Assembly: GCA_965199165.1 (NCBI GenBank)
Contig: OZ240681.1
Location: 4,712,001-4,776,000 of the forward strand
DNA length: 64,000 nucleotides
DNA from: LMUY01 sp965199165
GTDB taxonomy: Bacteria; Pseudomonadota; Alphaproteobacteria; Acetobacterales; Acetobacteraceae
Reading direction: 5' to 3'
Shown here: piece after piece, positions 36,461 to 47,478 of the stretch
How positions within the stretch are numbered: position 1 is the stretch's first letter
How the letters are laid out: the number at the start of each line of letters is the position of its first letter
The notes under the pieces: model-generated
What the model was told of the DNA's origin: nothing
Seen by the model: the letters and a program-made list of their open reading frames with translations, nothing else
Database searches by the model: none
Position numbers and translations under genes: made by a program

Positions 36461-38668
36461 ATGAGTGAGCGCAGCGGCATCCGCATCGAGGAAGGGCGTC
36501 CCTACCCGCAAGGCGCGACTTGGACGGGATTGGGAGTGAACTTTTCCCTGTTCTCCGCCAACGCGACCCGGGTGGAGCTCTGCCTGTTCGACAATGACGG
36601 CGACAGGGAGATCGGGCGGGTCGACCTGCCGGAATACACCAACGAGATCTGGCATGGGTTCCTGCCGGATGCCCGGCCGGGCACGGTTTACGGCTATCGC
36701 GTGCACGGCCCCTACGAGCCGGAGAACGGCCATCGCTTCAACCCGAACAAGCTGGTGCTCGATCCGTATGCCAAGGCCGTGGTCGGCCAGATCACCTGGG
36801 CGCCGGAACTGTTCGGCTACGTGATGGGCGAAGAGGACACCACCTTCGACACCCGCGACAGTGCCAAGTTCATGCCCAAGGGCCGCGTCATCGACCCCGC
36901 CTTCACCTGGGGCGACGACCGCGCCCCACGCGTGCCGTGGGAGCAGACGGTGCTGTACGAGACCCACGTGAAGGGCTTCACCAAGCTGCACCCTGCCGTG
37001 CCCGAGGAGTTGCGGGGCACGTTCCGCGGCCTCGCGACGCGCGAAGTGGTCGACTACATCAAGCGGCTGGGCGTCACCAGCGTGGAGCTGCTGCCGATCC
37101 ACATGTTCGCCGACGACAGCTACCTGATCGACAAGGGGCTGGTGAACTACTGGGGTTATTCGACGCTGGCGTTCTTCACGCCCAGCCGGCGCTACGCCAG
37201 CGTGCCGGACTTCGCGTTTTCCGAGTTCAAGGAGATGGTCAGCCGGTTCCACGCCGCCGGGCTCGAGGTGATCCTGGACGTCGTCTACAACCACACCTGC
37301 GAAGGCAACGAGAAGGGGCCGACCCTGTCGTTCAAGGGCATCGACAACGCCAGCTACTACCGCCTGCTGCCCGACCAGAAGCGCTTCTACATTAACGACA
37401 CCGGCACCGGGAACACCGTCAACCTGTCCAACGCCCGCGTCATCCAGATGGTGATGGACAGCCTGCGCTACTGGGTGACGGAGATGCGGGTCGACGGCTT
37501 CCGCTTCGACCTCGGGACGATCCTGGCACGAGAGACCTATGGCTTCGACCAGGAAAGCGGCTTCCTCCGCGCCGTGGGACAGGACCCGGTGTTGAGCCGG
37601 GTGAAGATGATCACCGAGCCATGGGATTGCGGCCCCGGCGGCTACCAGGTCGGCGGCTTTCCGCCCGGCTGGGCCGAGTGGAACGACCGGTTCCGCGACA
37701 ACGTTCGGAGCTACTGGAAAGGCGACTCGGGCAAGGTCAAGGACTTCGCCACCCGCTTCACCGGCAGCAGCGACTTCTTCAACCATCGCGGCCGCCCGGC
37801 GTGGTCCTCCATCAACTTCATCACGGCGCATGACGGCTTCACGCTGAACGACTGGGCCTCCTACAACGAGAAGCACAACGAGGCGAACGGCGAGGACAAC
37901 AAGGACGGCAACAGCAACAACGAGAGTTGGAACTGCGGCGCCGAGGGCCCGACCGACGACGAGGCCGTCAACGGCGTGCGTGAGCGGCAGATCAAGAACA
38001 TGCTCGCCACTCTGCTGCTGTCACGCGGCACGCCGATGTTGCTGGCGGGCGACGAGTTCGGCCGCACCCAGGGCGGGAACAACAACGCCTACTGCCAGGA
38101 TAACGAGATCAGCTGGTTGAACTGGGACCTCGACGAGAAGGGTCAGCACCTTGTCCGCTTCGTCTCCGGACTGACGGCACTGCGGCGTCGGCTGCCGTTG
38201 CTGCATCGCTCGCGCTTCCTGACCGCGGAGTGGAACGAGGAGCTCGGGATCCGCGACGTCACCTGGTTGAAGCCGACGGGGACCGAGATGGACCAGGAGG
38301 CATGGGATGACGCCAACACCCGCTGCATCGGCATCCTGCTGGACGGCCGCGCCCAAGTGACCGGGATCCGGCGTCGCGGGTCGGACGCGACGGTGCTGGT
38401 CGTGATGAACTCCTACCACGACGGGGTGCCGTTCACCCTGCCGGCCGTGCCCGGCGGTCTCGCCTGGCAATGCGTGATCGACACGAACCTCAGCGCGGCG
38501 CCGGATGACACGCGCTACGAGTTCGATGCGGACTACATCGCCACCGGCCGTTCGCTGCTGATGTTCGAGCTGATCTTGGACAAGGAGTACGTCAGCGCCG
38601 ACGTGGTCGCGGGCAAGAAAGCGGCCCATGCCGACGGCGAACCGGTTGTGGCGGCACTCATCGAGTAG
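36461..38668 (+). CDS. glgX: Glycogen debranching enzyme GlgX (isoamylase type)
   Basis: 735 aa. An N-terminal CBM48 domain (about residues 10-110: GVNFSLFSANATRVELCLFD) precedes a GH13_11 catalytic domain. The four GH13 regions are visible as DVVYNHT, VDGFRFDL (nucleophile Asp), ITEPWD (acid/base Glu) and FITAHDGF. It removes alpha-1,6-linked side chains from phosphorylase-limit glycogen. ATG 36461 is used; a TTG two codons upstream is also open. It lies 94 bases after bluB in the same direction, so a shared transcript with the other two glucan genes is possible. glgA, glgB, glgC and glgP are not in the window. Confidence 0.95.
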   Translation: MSERSGIRIEEGRPYPQGATWTGLGVNFSLFSANATRVELCLFDNDGDREIGRVDLPEYTNEIWHGFLPDARPGTVYGYRVHGPYEPENGHRFNPNKLVLDPYAKAVVGQITWAPELFGYVMGEEDTTFDTRDSAKFMPKGRVIDPAFTWGDDRAPRVPWEQTVLYETHVKGFTKLHPAVPEELRGTFRGLATREVVDYIKRLGVTSVELLPIHMFADDSYLIDKGLVNYWGYSTLAFFTPSRRYASVPDFAFSEFKEMVSRFHAAGLEVILDVVYNHTCEGNEKGPTLSFKGIDNASYYRLLPDQKRFYINDTGTGNTVNLSNARVIQMVMDSLRYWVTEMRVDGFRFDLGTILARETYGFDQESGFLRAVGQDPVLSRVKMITEPWDCGPGGYQVGGFPPGWAEWNDRFRDNVRSYWKGDSGKVKDFATRFTGSSDFFNHRGRPAWSSINFITAHDGFTLNDWASYNEKHNEANGEDNKDGNSNNESWNCGAEGPTDDEAVNGVRERQIKNMLATLLLSRGTPMLLAGDEFGRTQGGNNNAYCQDNEISWLNWDLDEKGQHLVRFVSGLTALRRRLPLLHRSRFLTAEWNEELGIRDVTWLKPTGTEMDQEAWDDANTRCIGILLDGRAQVTGIRRRGSDATVLVVMNSYHDGVPFTLPAVPGGLAWQCVIDTNLSAAPDDTRYEFDADYIATGRSLLMFELILDKEYVSADVVAGKKAAHADGEPVVAALIE

Positions 38669-38789
38669 GGCGTTCCTGGGAACAACTCCTGACGGTTCGC
38701 ACAGGTCTCGTCCTCACGAGCCGCGCTTGCGCTTCGCTGGCCGCGACGGGTTCCAGTGAACGATCATCACGGGACCGGTTGAACGGACG

Positions 38790-40078
<1,289 letters not shown>

Positions 40079-40082
<4 letters not shown>

Positions 40083-40504
40083 GGCGCCACCTCCCCGCCG
40101 ATCAGCCGCGACTGCCCGCGGAACTCCGCCACCACCCGCTCGGACGACTGCACCCGCACGTCGTACAGCGCGGAACGGCCGGCGGCGGCGAGTTCCTGCG
40201 CCGTGGCGACCAGGCGTTCGCCGAGCTGCGCCGGATGGAGGTAGGTGATGCTGCAGCTCTGCGCCACCGCGCGCTGGTTGCGGCTGTTGCAGGCAAAGGC
40301 GAAGGTGCTGTCGGCCAGGGCGAAGATGAAGCCGCCATGGCAGGAGCCGAGGCCGTTCAGCATCCGCGGCTCCACGGTCATGCTCATGCGCGCCAGGCCG
40401 GGCCCCACGTCCTCCAGCACCATGCCGAGCCCCTGGCTCGCGGCGTCGGTCGCCCACATGGCCGCGGCGCTGCGCTCCGCACGAAGCTCCCCTTCGTCCG
40501 ACAT
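40079..40504 (-). CDS. paaI: Hydroxyphenylacetyl-CoA thioesterase (hotdog fold)
   Basis: 141 aa. The PaaI signature is MLNGLGSCHGGFIFALADSTFAFACN, in which the Asp after the GG turn is catalytic, with the preceding GPGLARMSMTVEP strand. It rescues CoA from dead-end phenylacetyl-CoA derivatives. ATG 40504 has GGGGGAG about eleven bases upstream; an earlier ATG is open but lacks support. It overlaps paaK by four bases and is divergent from the thiolase gene, with 86 bases between starts. Confidence 0.93.
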
Positions 40505-40590
40505 GGCTTGCGGTCTCCCCCTGATAGGGCAAGACTCACCGGGCAAACAGGGACCGTGTCAACCGGTCCGCGAGCGAGAGGGACACCGCC

Positions 40591-41793
<1,203 letters not shown>

Positions 41794-41800
41794 GGCAGGA

Positions 41801-42304
41801 TCAGGCCTGCCTCGTCTGCTCGACCAACTGGGCGAGGTGATCGCGTTCCCGCCGAACCGCCTCGTCCACCACTTGAGCCGGCGTCAGCCCGACCGTGTCA
41901 CGGAAGATGAGGTCGCCAATCGAGGCGTGAGGTAACTCGGTGGTCAAATTTCGGATCATCTTTGCGCCATCGTTTACAGGAGTGTCAGGATCTCGCAAGA
42001 GAGTAACGAGATGCTCCAACTGCTGGTAATCAAAACCTTCCTCCAATAAGTCTCCAAACATTTCCTTGTGTCTATCAAACGATTTATGATTGTGTAGTAT
42101 GTCTATGTAGCGTTTTTGCGCAAGGATGGCATCGTCTACGATCTCAGGCGGCGTTAGATGTCGGGGATCATGAAACATCCGGTCACTTAAGAACGTATGG
42201 GGTAACTCCCGCCGCAGCTTGTTGACGTACGTCATATCGTCGTCGTCTTCCAATGTGCAGGAGAAAACCAAGCGCATAAGTGCGATCATTTCGTTACGCG
42301 TCAT
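41801..42304 (-). CDS. Tandem-duplicated colicin/pyocin Im-like immunity protein
   Basis: 167 aa containing two copies of one unit with a 90-residue period: about residues 4-63 and 94-153. ELPHTFLSDRMFHDP (33-47) aligns with ELPHASIGDLIFRDT (123-137), and LTPPEIVDDAI (50-60) with LTPAQVVDEAV (140-150). This segment recalls helices III-IV of the DNase-colicin immunity proteins (HPSGSDLIYYP, then IV). The conserved Asp and an aromatic residue are kept, although the paired tyrosines are not. The gene starts three bases after the stop of the DNase-toxin gene and is coupled to it. Im proteins bind and block the nuclease exosite. AT-rich codon use marks it as foreign. The Im assignment is by pattern and context, not by a search. 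Confidence 0.7.
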   Translation of the reverse strand: MTRNEMIALMRLVFSCTLEDDDDMTYVNKLRRELPHTFLSDRMFHDPRHLTPPEIVDDAILAQKRYIDILHNHKSFDRHKEMFGDLLEEGFDYQQLEHLVTLLRDPDTPVNDGAKMIRNLTTELPHASIGDLIFRDTVGLTPAQVVDEAVRRERDHLAQLVEQTRQA

Positions 42305-42307
42305 GTC

Positions 42308-43030
42308 TTAGTATCTCCCATAATGATGAGCAGCGTGACCAGTTGGAGTGATGACAACCATCTTCGACATGTCATACACGGCACCTCCCATTCCGATCGC
42401 CGGGTCGTGGTGCAGTATCCACGTTCCGGAAGGTCCTCTTCTCAAGGAATGCGATACGAACGGTGCCTTCCCGGAACGCATACGCCCGAGGTCTTCGTCT
42501 GTGAATTGCCGAGCTAACTCTGGCACTCCTGCAACGGCTCTCCAAAACGCATTGCGGAAAGCACCAAAGCTGGCAAACTGCTTCCCATTGAGCTTTGCCG
42601 CCACTTGCCCAGGGATGGAAACACCGATGTGAGTCTTCCTTGAATCCAACCACAAACCTTCTATCCGGCGTAACGGAACACTCGTAGTAGCCGTTCCAAG
42701 AGAGTTGCGACGGTCGGTGGCCGTCTTGCCAATGCCGCGGGCGCGCAGGAGATCCAACTCGGCCTGGATCTCAGCATTGCTTTTCCCTTGTGCTGTGAGG
42801 CGCTGGACAAGGGCACGTTCCTCATCGGTCCGCACCTCGACGCCGCTCCCGGGCACCGGTCCTTTCACGGCGGCCGAGAGAACCCGCAAGGCGTCCGGCT
42901 CGTCGGCAGAAGCGTGGAGGAACAGCTCGGGGTTGCTCGCGCGACACGCATCACGCGCTCGGCCACCGCCAGCATTTCCGGCCCGGTCTACGGGGTGTCG
43001 AGCCTCCACGGGCCTTTGAACTCCACCCAC
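42308..43030 (-). CDS. Colicin E/pyocin-type HNH DNase toxin domain (C-terminal part of a damaged toxin gene)
   Basis: Open for 240 codons. The last 105 residues or so follow the DNase domain of colicin E9 and S-type pyocins in order: LWLDSRKTHIGVSIPGQVA, LNGKQFASFGAFRNAFWRAV, PELARQF, MRSGKAPF, ILHHDPAIGMGGAVYDM and ITPTGHAAHHYGRY. The HNH/metal histidines are H207, H208, H232 and H236, and all are present. Residues about 40-125 are a helical linker. The first 30 residues (from GTG 43030) look like an out-of-frame read. The native protein probably continues upstream in another frame, interrupted by a TAG and a frameshift. The toxin may therefore be non-functional, produced only as a fragment, or a silent cassette. 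The immunity gene follows directly. Confidence 0.72.
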   Translation of the reverse strand: MGGVQRPVEARHPVDRAGNAGGGRARDACRASNPELFLHASADEPDALRVLSAAVKGPVPGSGVEVRTDEERALVQRLTAQGKSNAEIQAELDLLRARGIGKTATDRRNSLGTATTSVPLRRIEGLWLDSRKTHIGVSIPGQVAAKLNGKQFASFGAFRNAFWRAVAGVPELARQFTDEDLGRMRSGKAPFVSHSLRRGPSGTWILHHDPAIGMGGAVYDMSKMVVITPTGHAAHHYGRY

Positions 43031-43736
43031 AGGAAGGCGTAGGCGGCGACTACGTCCGCCGGCTTGGATGGGTCCAAGTCAAAGCGGTGCATCGTGTCGC
43101 GGATGTCCTCGCGTTGTGCCATCTCGCGAAGGATCGGGGCCGCTACGAGAATTGAGCCGCCGAGCAGTGACCCCCATGGAATGCGACCAACCAGCGGTTC
43201 GGCTGGGATGGTTTCCGCAAGAGGCACCACACCCGACATGTCACGGACAAACGTCAGCAGACCGCCTTGCTAGTCTAGGTGGTCGTCTGCCTCCCTTAAG
43301 AAGCGCTTGAATCGATGGAGCCCGATCTGTTGCGCCGCGCTTCCCAACGCGTCGGCCGCCGCACGGAGGTCTGCGAAACCACGCGCGTCGCGGACCAGGC
43401 GAGCCGCCTCTACGACATCGCCGATGCCGGGCGCATCCGGGTGTATACCGAACACGCTACATGCGATGGCAGCAGCCCAAGCGGCAAGGCGTGCACCGTC
43501 GCGGTAAGCAGGCGGTCAAGCCGCGCATGGTCGTCAGGATCAAGCTTCGCCGCATCGTGATAACGCTTTGATCTCGGCAACCCGACGACCAACGTGTGTC
43601 CGAGAGCGTGGATACGCTCTGCCAGCGAGCCAACCGGCTCCCACTTTGGCGCATCGGCGTCATGAGGCGAAGTACCATGCCCAAACCAGCCATGGGATTG
43701 CCGTCCTTGATATATCCAGCTCTCGTTCCCGATCAT
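42988..43736 (-). pseudogene. Fragmented upstream part of the DNase-toxin gene (stops and frameshifts)
   Basis: Three protein-like pieces run in order on the minus strand. Piece 1 (43736 to about 43500) contains SWIYQGRQSHGWFGHGTS and LAERIHALGHTLVVGLPRSK. Piece 2, in another frame (about 43500-43270), contains ARLAAWAAAIACSVFGIHPD and LHRFKRFLREADDHLD and then meets TAG at 43272-43270. Piece 3 continues in that frame after the TAG, with MSGVVPLAETIPAEPLVGR and a short hydrophobic run LLGGSILVAAPIL, and meets TAG at 42990-42988. The frame then still reads plausibly (EMLAVAERVMRVARA) before shifting near 42915 into the toxin frame. One decayed gene is the simplest reading. Separate small genes are possible for pieces 1-2 and 3; an ATG at 43239 starts piece 3. 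I do not recognise the N-terminal family. Confidence 0.5.
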
Positions 43737-43830
43737 CCCGAACCTATAAAAGTTCGGTCTTTGTTCTCACATGATCCGGGACAGTTTCAAGGCCAGACCT
43801 AAGTGGCTAACTTAGGATTTGGCTATCGCG

Positions 43831-44763
43831 CTAGCTCGTCCTGCGTCGTGGATCCAGCGCCCATCCCAGCGCATCCGCAGCCGCATTCACCAGCACCACG
43901 AAGGCTGCCCCATACAGCACCACCGCCATCAGCATCGGCAGGTCGAGCGTCTGCAGCGCGTCGTAGGTGAGCCGGCCCACGCCGTGCAGGCCGAACACCA
44001 CCTCCGTCAGCACGGTGCCGCCGCCCACCAGCGCGCCGAAATCCAGGCCGAACAACGCCACCATCGGCAGCACCGAAAGGCGCAGGGCATGGCGCAGCAG
44101 CACCGCACCCTCTCCCACACCCTTGGCACGCGCGGTACGAATCGGGTCGGAGAGCAGCGCCGCCTGCAGGCCGGCATGCAATACCCGGCCGTAGACGCCG
44201 GCATACAGCAACGCCAGCGTCGTCCACGGCAACACCATGCTGCCGAAGGAGACATCTAAACCCAGGGGCGGCAGCCAGCCGAGCAGCCAACTGCCGTGGA
44301 ACACGCGCTGCGTCAGAAGGTTGACGACCTCGCCCAACCAGAAGGCCGGGATCGACATGCCCACCAGCCCGGCGCCGATCGCCAACCGGCCACCCAGGCG
44401 GAAAGCGGTCGCCAGGAGCGCGATCGCCAACCCTCCAGCCAGCCACAGCACCGCCGCGCCAGCCGAGAGCAGCAGCGTCACCGGCGCGGCGGCCAGCACC
44501 GCCGGCACCACAGCCTGGCCAGGGTTGCTGAAGCTGGTGAGGTCGCGGGTGACGAACATCCGCCGCATCAGGCGCACGTATTGCACGGGCAGCGGCCGGT
44601 CCAGGCCGTACTCCGTGCGGATCGCCGCGAGGGTTTCGGGGCTGGCGCCGCGGCCCGCCAGGCGGGCGGCCGGGTCGGCGCCGGGTGCGGCGAAGAAGAT
44701 CAGGAACACCACGACGCTCATGCCGAACAGCACCGCGGCCGCTTGCCCGGCGCGCCCGATCAT
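43831..44763 (-). CDS. ABC peptide-type transporter permease, DppB-like
   Basis: 310-aa inner-membrane permease with about six helices. It has the DppB N-terminus (first helix QAAAVLFGMSVVVFLIFFAAPG), the conserved IRTEYGLDRPLPVQYVRLMRR periplasmic segment, and the EAA loop region around IRTARAKGVGEGAVLLRHALR. ATG 44763 overlaps the stop of the DppC-like gene (ATGA). The gene order binding protein, DppC-like, DppB-like is reversed from the usual order. No ATPase genes follow; the next sequence downstream is the degraded toxin block. Confidence 0.9.
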   Translation of the reverse strand: MIGRAGQAAAVLFGMSVVVFLIFFAAPGADPAARLAGRGASPETLAAIRTEYGLDRPLPVQYVRLMRRMFVTRDLTSFSNPGQAVVPAVLAAAPVTLLLSAGAAVLWLAGGLAIALLATAFRLGGRLAIGAGLVGMSIPAFWLGEVVNLLTQRVFHGSWLLGWLPPLGLDVSFGSMVLPWTTLALLYAGVYGRVLHAGLQAALLSDPIRTARAKGVGEGAVLLRHALRLSVLPMVALFGLDFGALVGGGTVLTEVVFGLHGVGRLTYDALQTLDLPMLMAVVLYGAAFVVLVNAAADALGWALDPRRRTS

Positions 44764-45665
44764 CGGCGCAGCCCGTCCGCCAGCCGGTTCAGCAGCAGCA
44801 CCGTCACGACCACGGCCAGGCCGGGTGCGACGGCAACGGCCGGGCGGCTGTAGATCAGCCCCTGCCCGTCCGCGATCAGCGTGCCCCAGCTGGCGTCCGG
44901 CGGCTGCACGCCGACGCCGAGCACGGACAGGGACGCCTCGGTCAACAGGTCGAACGCCATCACCGTGGGCGCGAACAGCAGCAGCGTGGCGGCGACATGC
45001 GGCACCACGTGGCGCCACACGACGTGCGGCCAGGTGCCGCCGACCGAGACCGCCGCCTGGACGAACTCGGTCTCCCGCAGGGAGAGGACCTGCGCGCGCA
45101 CCGGCCGTGCGACATAGGGAACGAAGACCATCCCCAGGATCGCCGCCGTCAAGGCCGGGTTGTCCGCGTCGAACGTCACCGGCCCGATCCGCAGGCCGCT
45201 GCTGGCCAGCGCGGCGGACAGCGAGATGGCGAGCAGGAAGACGGGGAAGGCCCACAGCATGTCCAGCAGCCAGCGCAACACCGCGTCCACCAGCCCGCCG
45301 GTGGCGCCCGCCAGCACGCCGATCCCGCAGGCGAGCAACAGGGTGACGACGGTCGCGGTGGCGGACACCAGCAGCGACGTGCGCCCGCCATACAGCAGCC
45401 GCGCCGCCACGTCCCTGCCCTGCCCATCGGCACCGAGCAGGAACGCGCCGCCCCACCCCGGCCCGATCGGCGTCGCCCCCAGGCCGAGGCCGGCCGTGTT
45501 CAGCGCAAGCACGGCGGCGGTGCGGCCGTCGCGCGTGGTGGTGCCCTGCACGTTGGAGCGGAACGGGTCCGAGCCGGCGACACGGGCGGCGTAGACGGGG
45601 GCAAGCAGGCAGGCGAGCACGATGAGCAGCAGGCCCGCCACGGGCGTGCTTAGGCAGGCCCTCAC
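44760..45665 (-). CDS. ABC peptide-type transporter permease, DppC-like
   Basis: 301-aa inner-membrane permease. The DppC signature LLGADGQGRDVAARLLYGGRTSLLV is present, as are the EAA-like ETEFVQAAVSVGGTWPHVVWRHVVPH and the terminal EASLSVLGVGVQPPDASWG. The N-terminus begins almost directly in helix 1 and lacks the usual basic cytoplasmic lead of 15-25 residues. The GTG at 45665 and a GGGAGAGG sequence before it lie inside a palindromic repeat, so the repeat appears to supply the start region. GTG 45641 is an alternative start with no clear ribosome binding site. Confidence 0.85.
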   Translation of the reverse strand: MRACLSTPVAGLLLIVLACLLAPVYAARVAGSDPFRSNVQGTTTRDGRTAAVLALNTAGLGLGATPIGPGWGGAFLLGADGQGRDVAARLLYGGRTSLLVSATATVVTLLLACGIGVLAGATGGLVDAVLRWLLDMLWAFPVFLLAISLSAALASSGLRIGPVTFDADNPALTAAILGMVFVPYVARPVRAQVLSLRETEFVQAAVSVGGTWPHVVWRHVVPHVAATLLLFAPTVMAFDLLTEASLSVLGVGVQPPDASWGTLIADGQGLIYSRPAVAVAPGLAVVVTVLLLNRLADGLRR

Positions 45666-45736
45666 CCAACCCTCTCCCAGAGGGAAGGGGCTTCTTTACT
45701 TCTCGCTCTCCCTTTGGGAGAGGGTCGGGGTGAGGG
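45659..45736. repeat. REP-like palindromic intergenic element
   Basis: Long inverted arms (left 45659-45678, right 45716-45736) differ at only two positions. Each carries the CCCTCACCC / CCCTCTCCC pattern and its complement. A second nested palindrome (CTCTCCC TTT GGGAGAG, 45706-45722) lies within. Such CCCTCTCCC-type palindromes are dispersed in many proteobacterial genomes, often between genes of one operon. Here it separates the binding-protein stop from the DppC-like start. No second copy was noticed in this window. Confidence 0.75.
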
Positions 45737-45747
45737 TCCAGCCATCA

Positions 45748-47340
45748 TCACCGCACCCGCGCCTGCGCCAACAGCCAGTGATACTGCTCGTGATAGGCGA
45801 AGCCTTCCACCCGGCGCGAGGTCACGTCGATGTAGCGCGGGTTGAACAGCACCGCGAAGGCGGCGCGGTCCGTCACCTCCCGGTCGATCGCCGCCCAGCC
45901 CGCCGGATCGCCGCTGTCCGCCACTGCCTGCATGCGCGCATCCAGCGCCGGGTCGCACAGCCCGGCGAAGTTCACCGAACCGTCAGTCCCCGGGTGGTAG
46001 GACGCGCAGCCGAACAGCAGCGGCAGGAAGTCGGTGGCGCCGGGATAGTCGCTGTACCAGGGGGTGAGGCTGATCTGCACATGGTTGGCGGTGTTCTGGA
46101 TGTAGGTGAACTGCAGGTTGCCCGACAGCACCCGCAGCCGCGCGTCGAAGCCGAGCTGGCGCAGCACGTCCAGCACGTAGGTCCCGATCGAGCGCTGGAC
46201 CGCCGAGGTGTCGATCACCAGCGTCACCGCCATGCCTGCCCTCCCACTTGCCCGCACCAGCGCCTGCGCCGCCGCCAGGTCGTGGGCGAACGGACAGTAT
46301 GGCGCGTAGCCCGGCAGGCCTGGCGGCAGGATCTGGCAGGACGGCGTCGCCAGCCGCGGGCCGCCGAACAGCTTGACCGCAGCGTCCCGGTCCACCGCCA
46401 TGTTCACTGCCCGGCGCACCCGCGCGTCGTCGAACGGCGGCTCGTGCAGGTTCATCGGCAGGAACCAGATCGCCAGCGCCGGGCTGGTGTGCACCTGCGC
46501 CGCATACTTCGAGCCGAGTTCGCCCAACCGGTCGAGCGGCGGCGTCTCGAACATCCAATCCGCCTGGCCGTTCTCGACCTCCGTGACTTCCGCCTCATCC
46601 TCCAGGCCGAAGCGGTATTCGATCGTGTCGGGGTTGCCGGGCGGCTGCGCCTCCAGGCTCCAGGGCTGGAACAGCGGGTTGCGTTCCAGCCGCACGCCGG
46701 TCGCCGGGTCGTAGGCGGCGATCACGTAGGGTCCGGTGCCGAGCAGCGGCCGCATGCCGGCGTCGTGGTCCGGGGAGGAGGCCGGCAACACGCTGGCGTG
46801 CGGCAGTGCGAGCTTGAGCAGGAAGTCCGGGTCCGGCCGCACCAGGCGGATGGTGAGCAACCCGGCCGCGTCGTCGGCCACCACGCCGGGCAACGTGCAG
46901 GTGGCGGGCTCACGCAGGCACCCTGCCGCGCCGACGATGCCACCGTAGAAGCTGCCGGCCGTCGGCCCGACGATGCGGAACAGCCGGCGCAGGGAGGCGG
47001 CGGCGTCGCTGGGGCGGACGGGGCTGCCGTCGGAGAAGCGGATGCCGGGACGCAGGTGGAAGGTGTAGAGGCGGCCGCCATCGCTCGGCTGCGGCACCGC
47101 ATCCGCCAAATCCGGCACCAGCTCCAGCCCATCGGGCCCCGGCACGCGCCGGAATGCCACAAGTCCGTCATAGACGACGGTGAAAAGCTGCCAGTATTGC
47201 CCGGTGTAGTTGATCTGTGGGTCGATGCTGCCGGCGCCGGTGCTCGCCAGCAGGTGCAAGCTTCCTTCCGCAGTCGCGCCGGTGGCAGGCAGCAGCCACA
47301 GCGATGCGACGAGTATGAGCCGGAACCATGCCCTGCCCAT
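45748..47340 (-). CDS. ABC peptide-type solute-binding protein (SBP family 5)
   Basis: 530 aa. ATG 47340 gives a clean signal peptide (MGRAWFRLILVASLWLLPATGATA); an open frame extends 27 codons further but only adds an Arg-rich leader. The body shows the family pattern: LRPGIRFSDGSPVRPSD, GTGPYVIAAYDP, LERNPLF, VRRAVNMAVDRDAAV and AFAVLFNPRYIDVTS. It lies just upstream of the DppC-like and DppB-like permease genes and is their likely partner. Two CxxxC-like pairs could form disulfides. The ligand is unknown. Confidence 0.9.
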   Translation of the reverse strand: MGRAWFRLILVASLWLLPATGATAEGSLHLLASTGAGSIDPQINYTGQYWQLFTVVYDGLVAFRRVPGPDGLELVPDLADAVPQPSDGGRLYTFHLRPGIRFSDGSPVRPSDAAASLRRLFRIVGPTAGSFYGGIVGAAGCLREPATCTLPGVVADDAAGLLTIRLVRPDPDFLLKLALPHASVLPASSPDHDAGMRPLLGTGPYVIAAYDPATGVRLERNPLFQPWSLEAQPPGNPDTIEYRFGLEDEAEVTEVENGQADWMFETPPLDRLGELGSKYAAQVHTSPALAIWFLPMNLHEPPFDDARVRRAVNMAVDRDAAVKLFGGPRLATPSCQILPPGLPGYAPYCPFAHDLAAAQALVRASGRAGMAVTLVIDTSAVQRSIGTYVLDVLRQLGFDARLRVLSGNLQFTYIQNTANHVQISLTPWYSDYPGATDFLPLLFGCASYHPGTDGSVNFAGLCDPALDARMQAVADSGDPAGWAAIDREVTDRAAFAVLFNPRYIDVTSRRVEGFAYHEQYHWLLAQARVR

Positions 47341-47478
47341 GCGCGTCGCCCGCCGAAGCGAGGGACGTTCCCACCGGGCAGCGCGCGCCGCGGTCATCGG
47401 GCGCTGACCATGGCCCGCCACCCATGCCGGCTCGACGATCGCCGAGCCGGCATGGGTGGTCGTCTTACGCCCGGCCGT

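Noticed and set aside
38669..38789. Terminator for glgX/paaK in the convergent gap
   Set aside because: Only 4-5 bp stems (for example CTCGT/ACGAG near 38707-38720) without T-runs were found, too weak to call.
41801..43740. Contact-dependent inhibition (CdiA/CdiI) or Rhs module
   Set aside because: No haemagglutinin repeats, TPS domain, VENN motif or YD repeats are present. The nuclease and immunity match the colicin/pyocin pair instead, and no colicin translocation or receptor domain is recognisable either.
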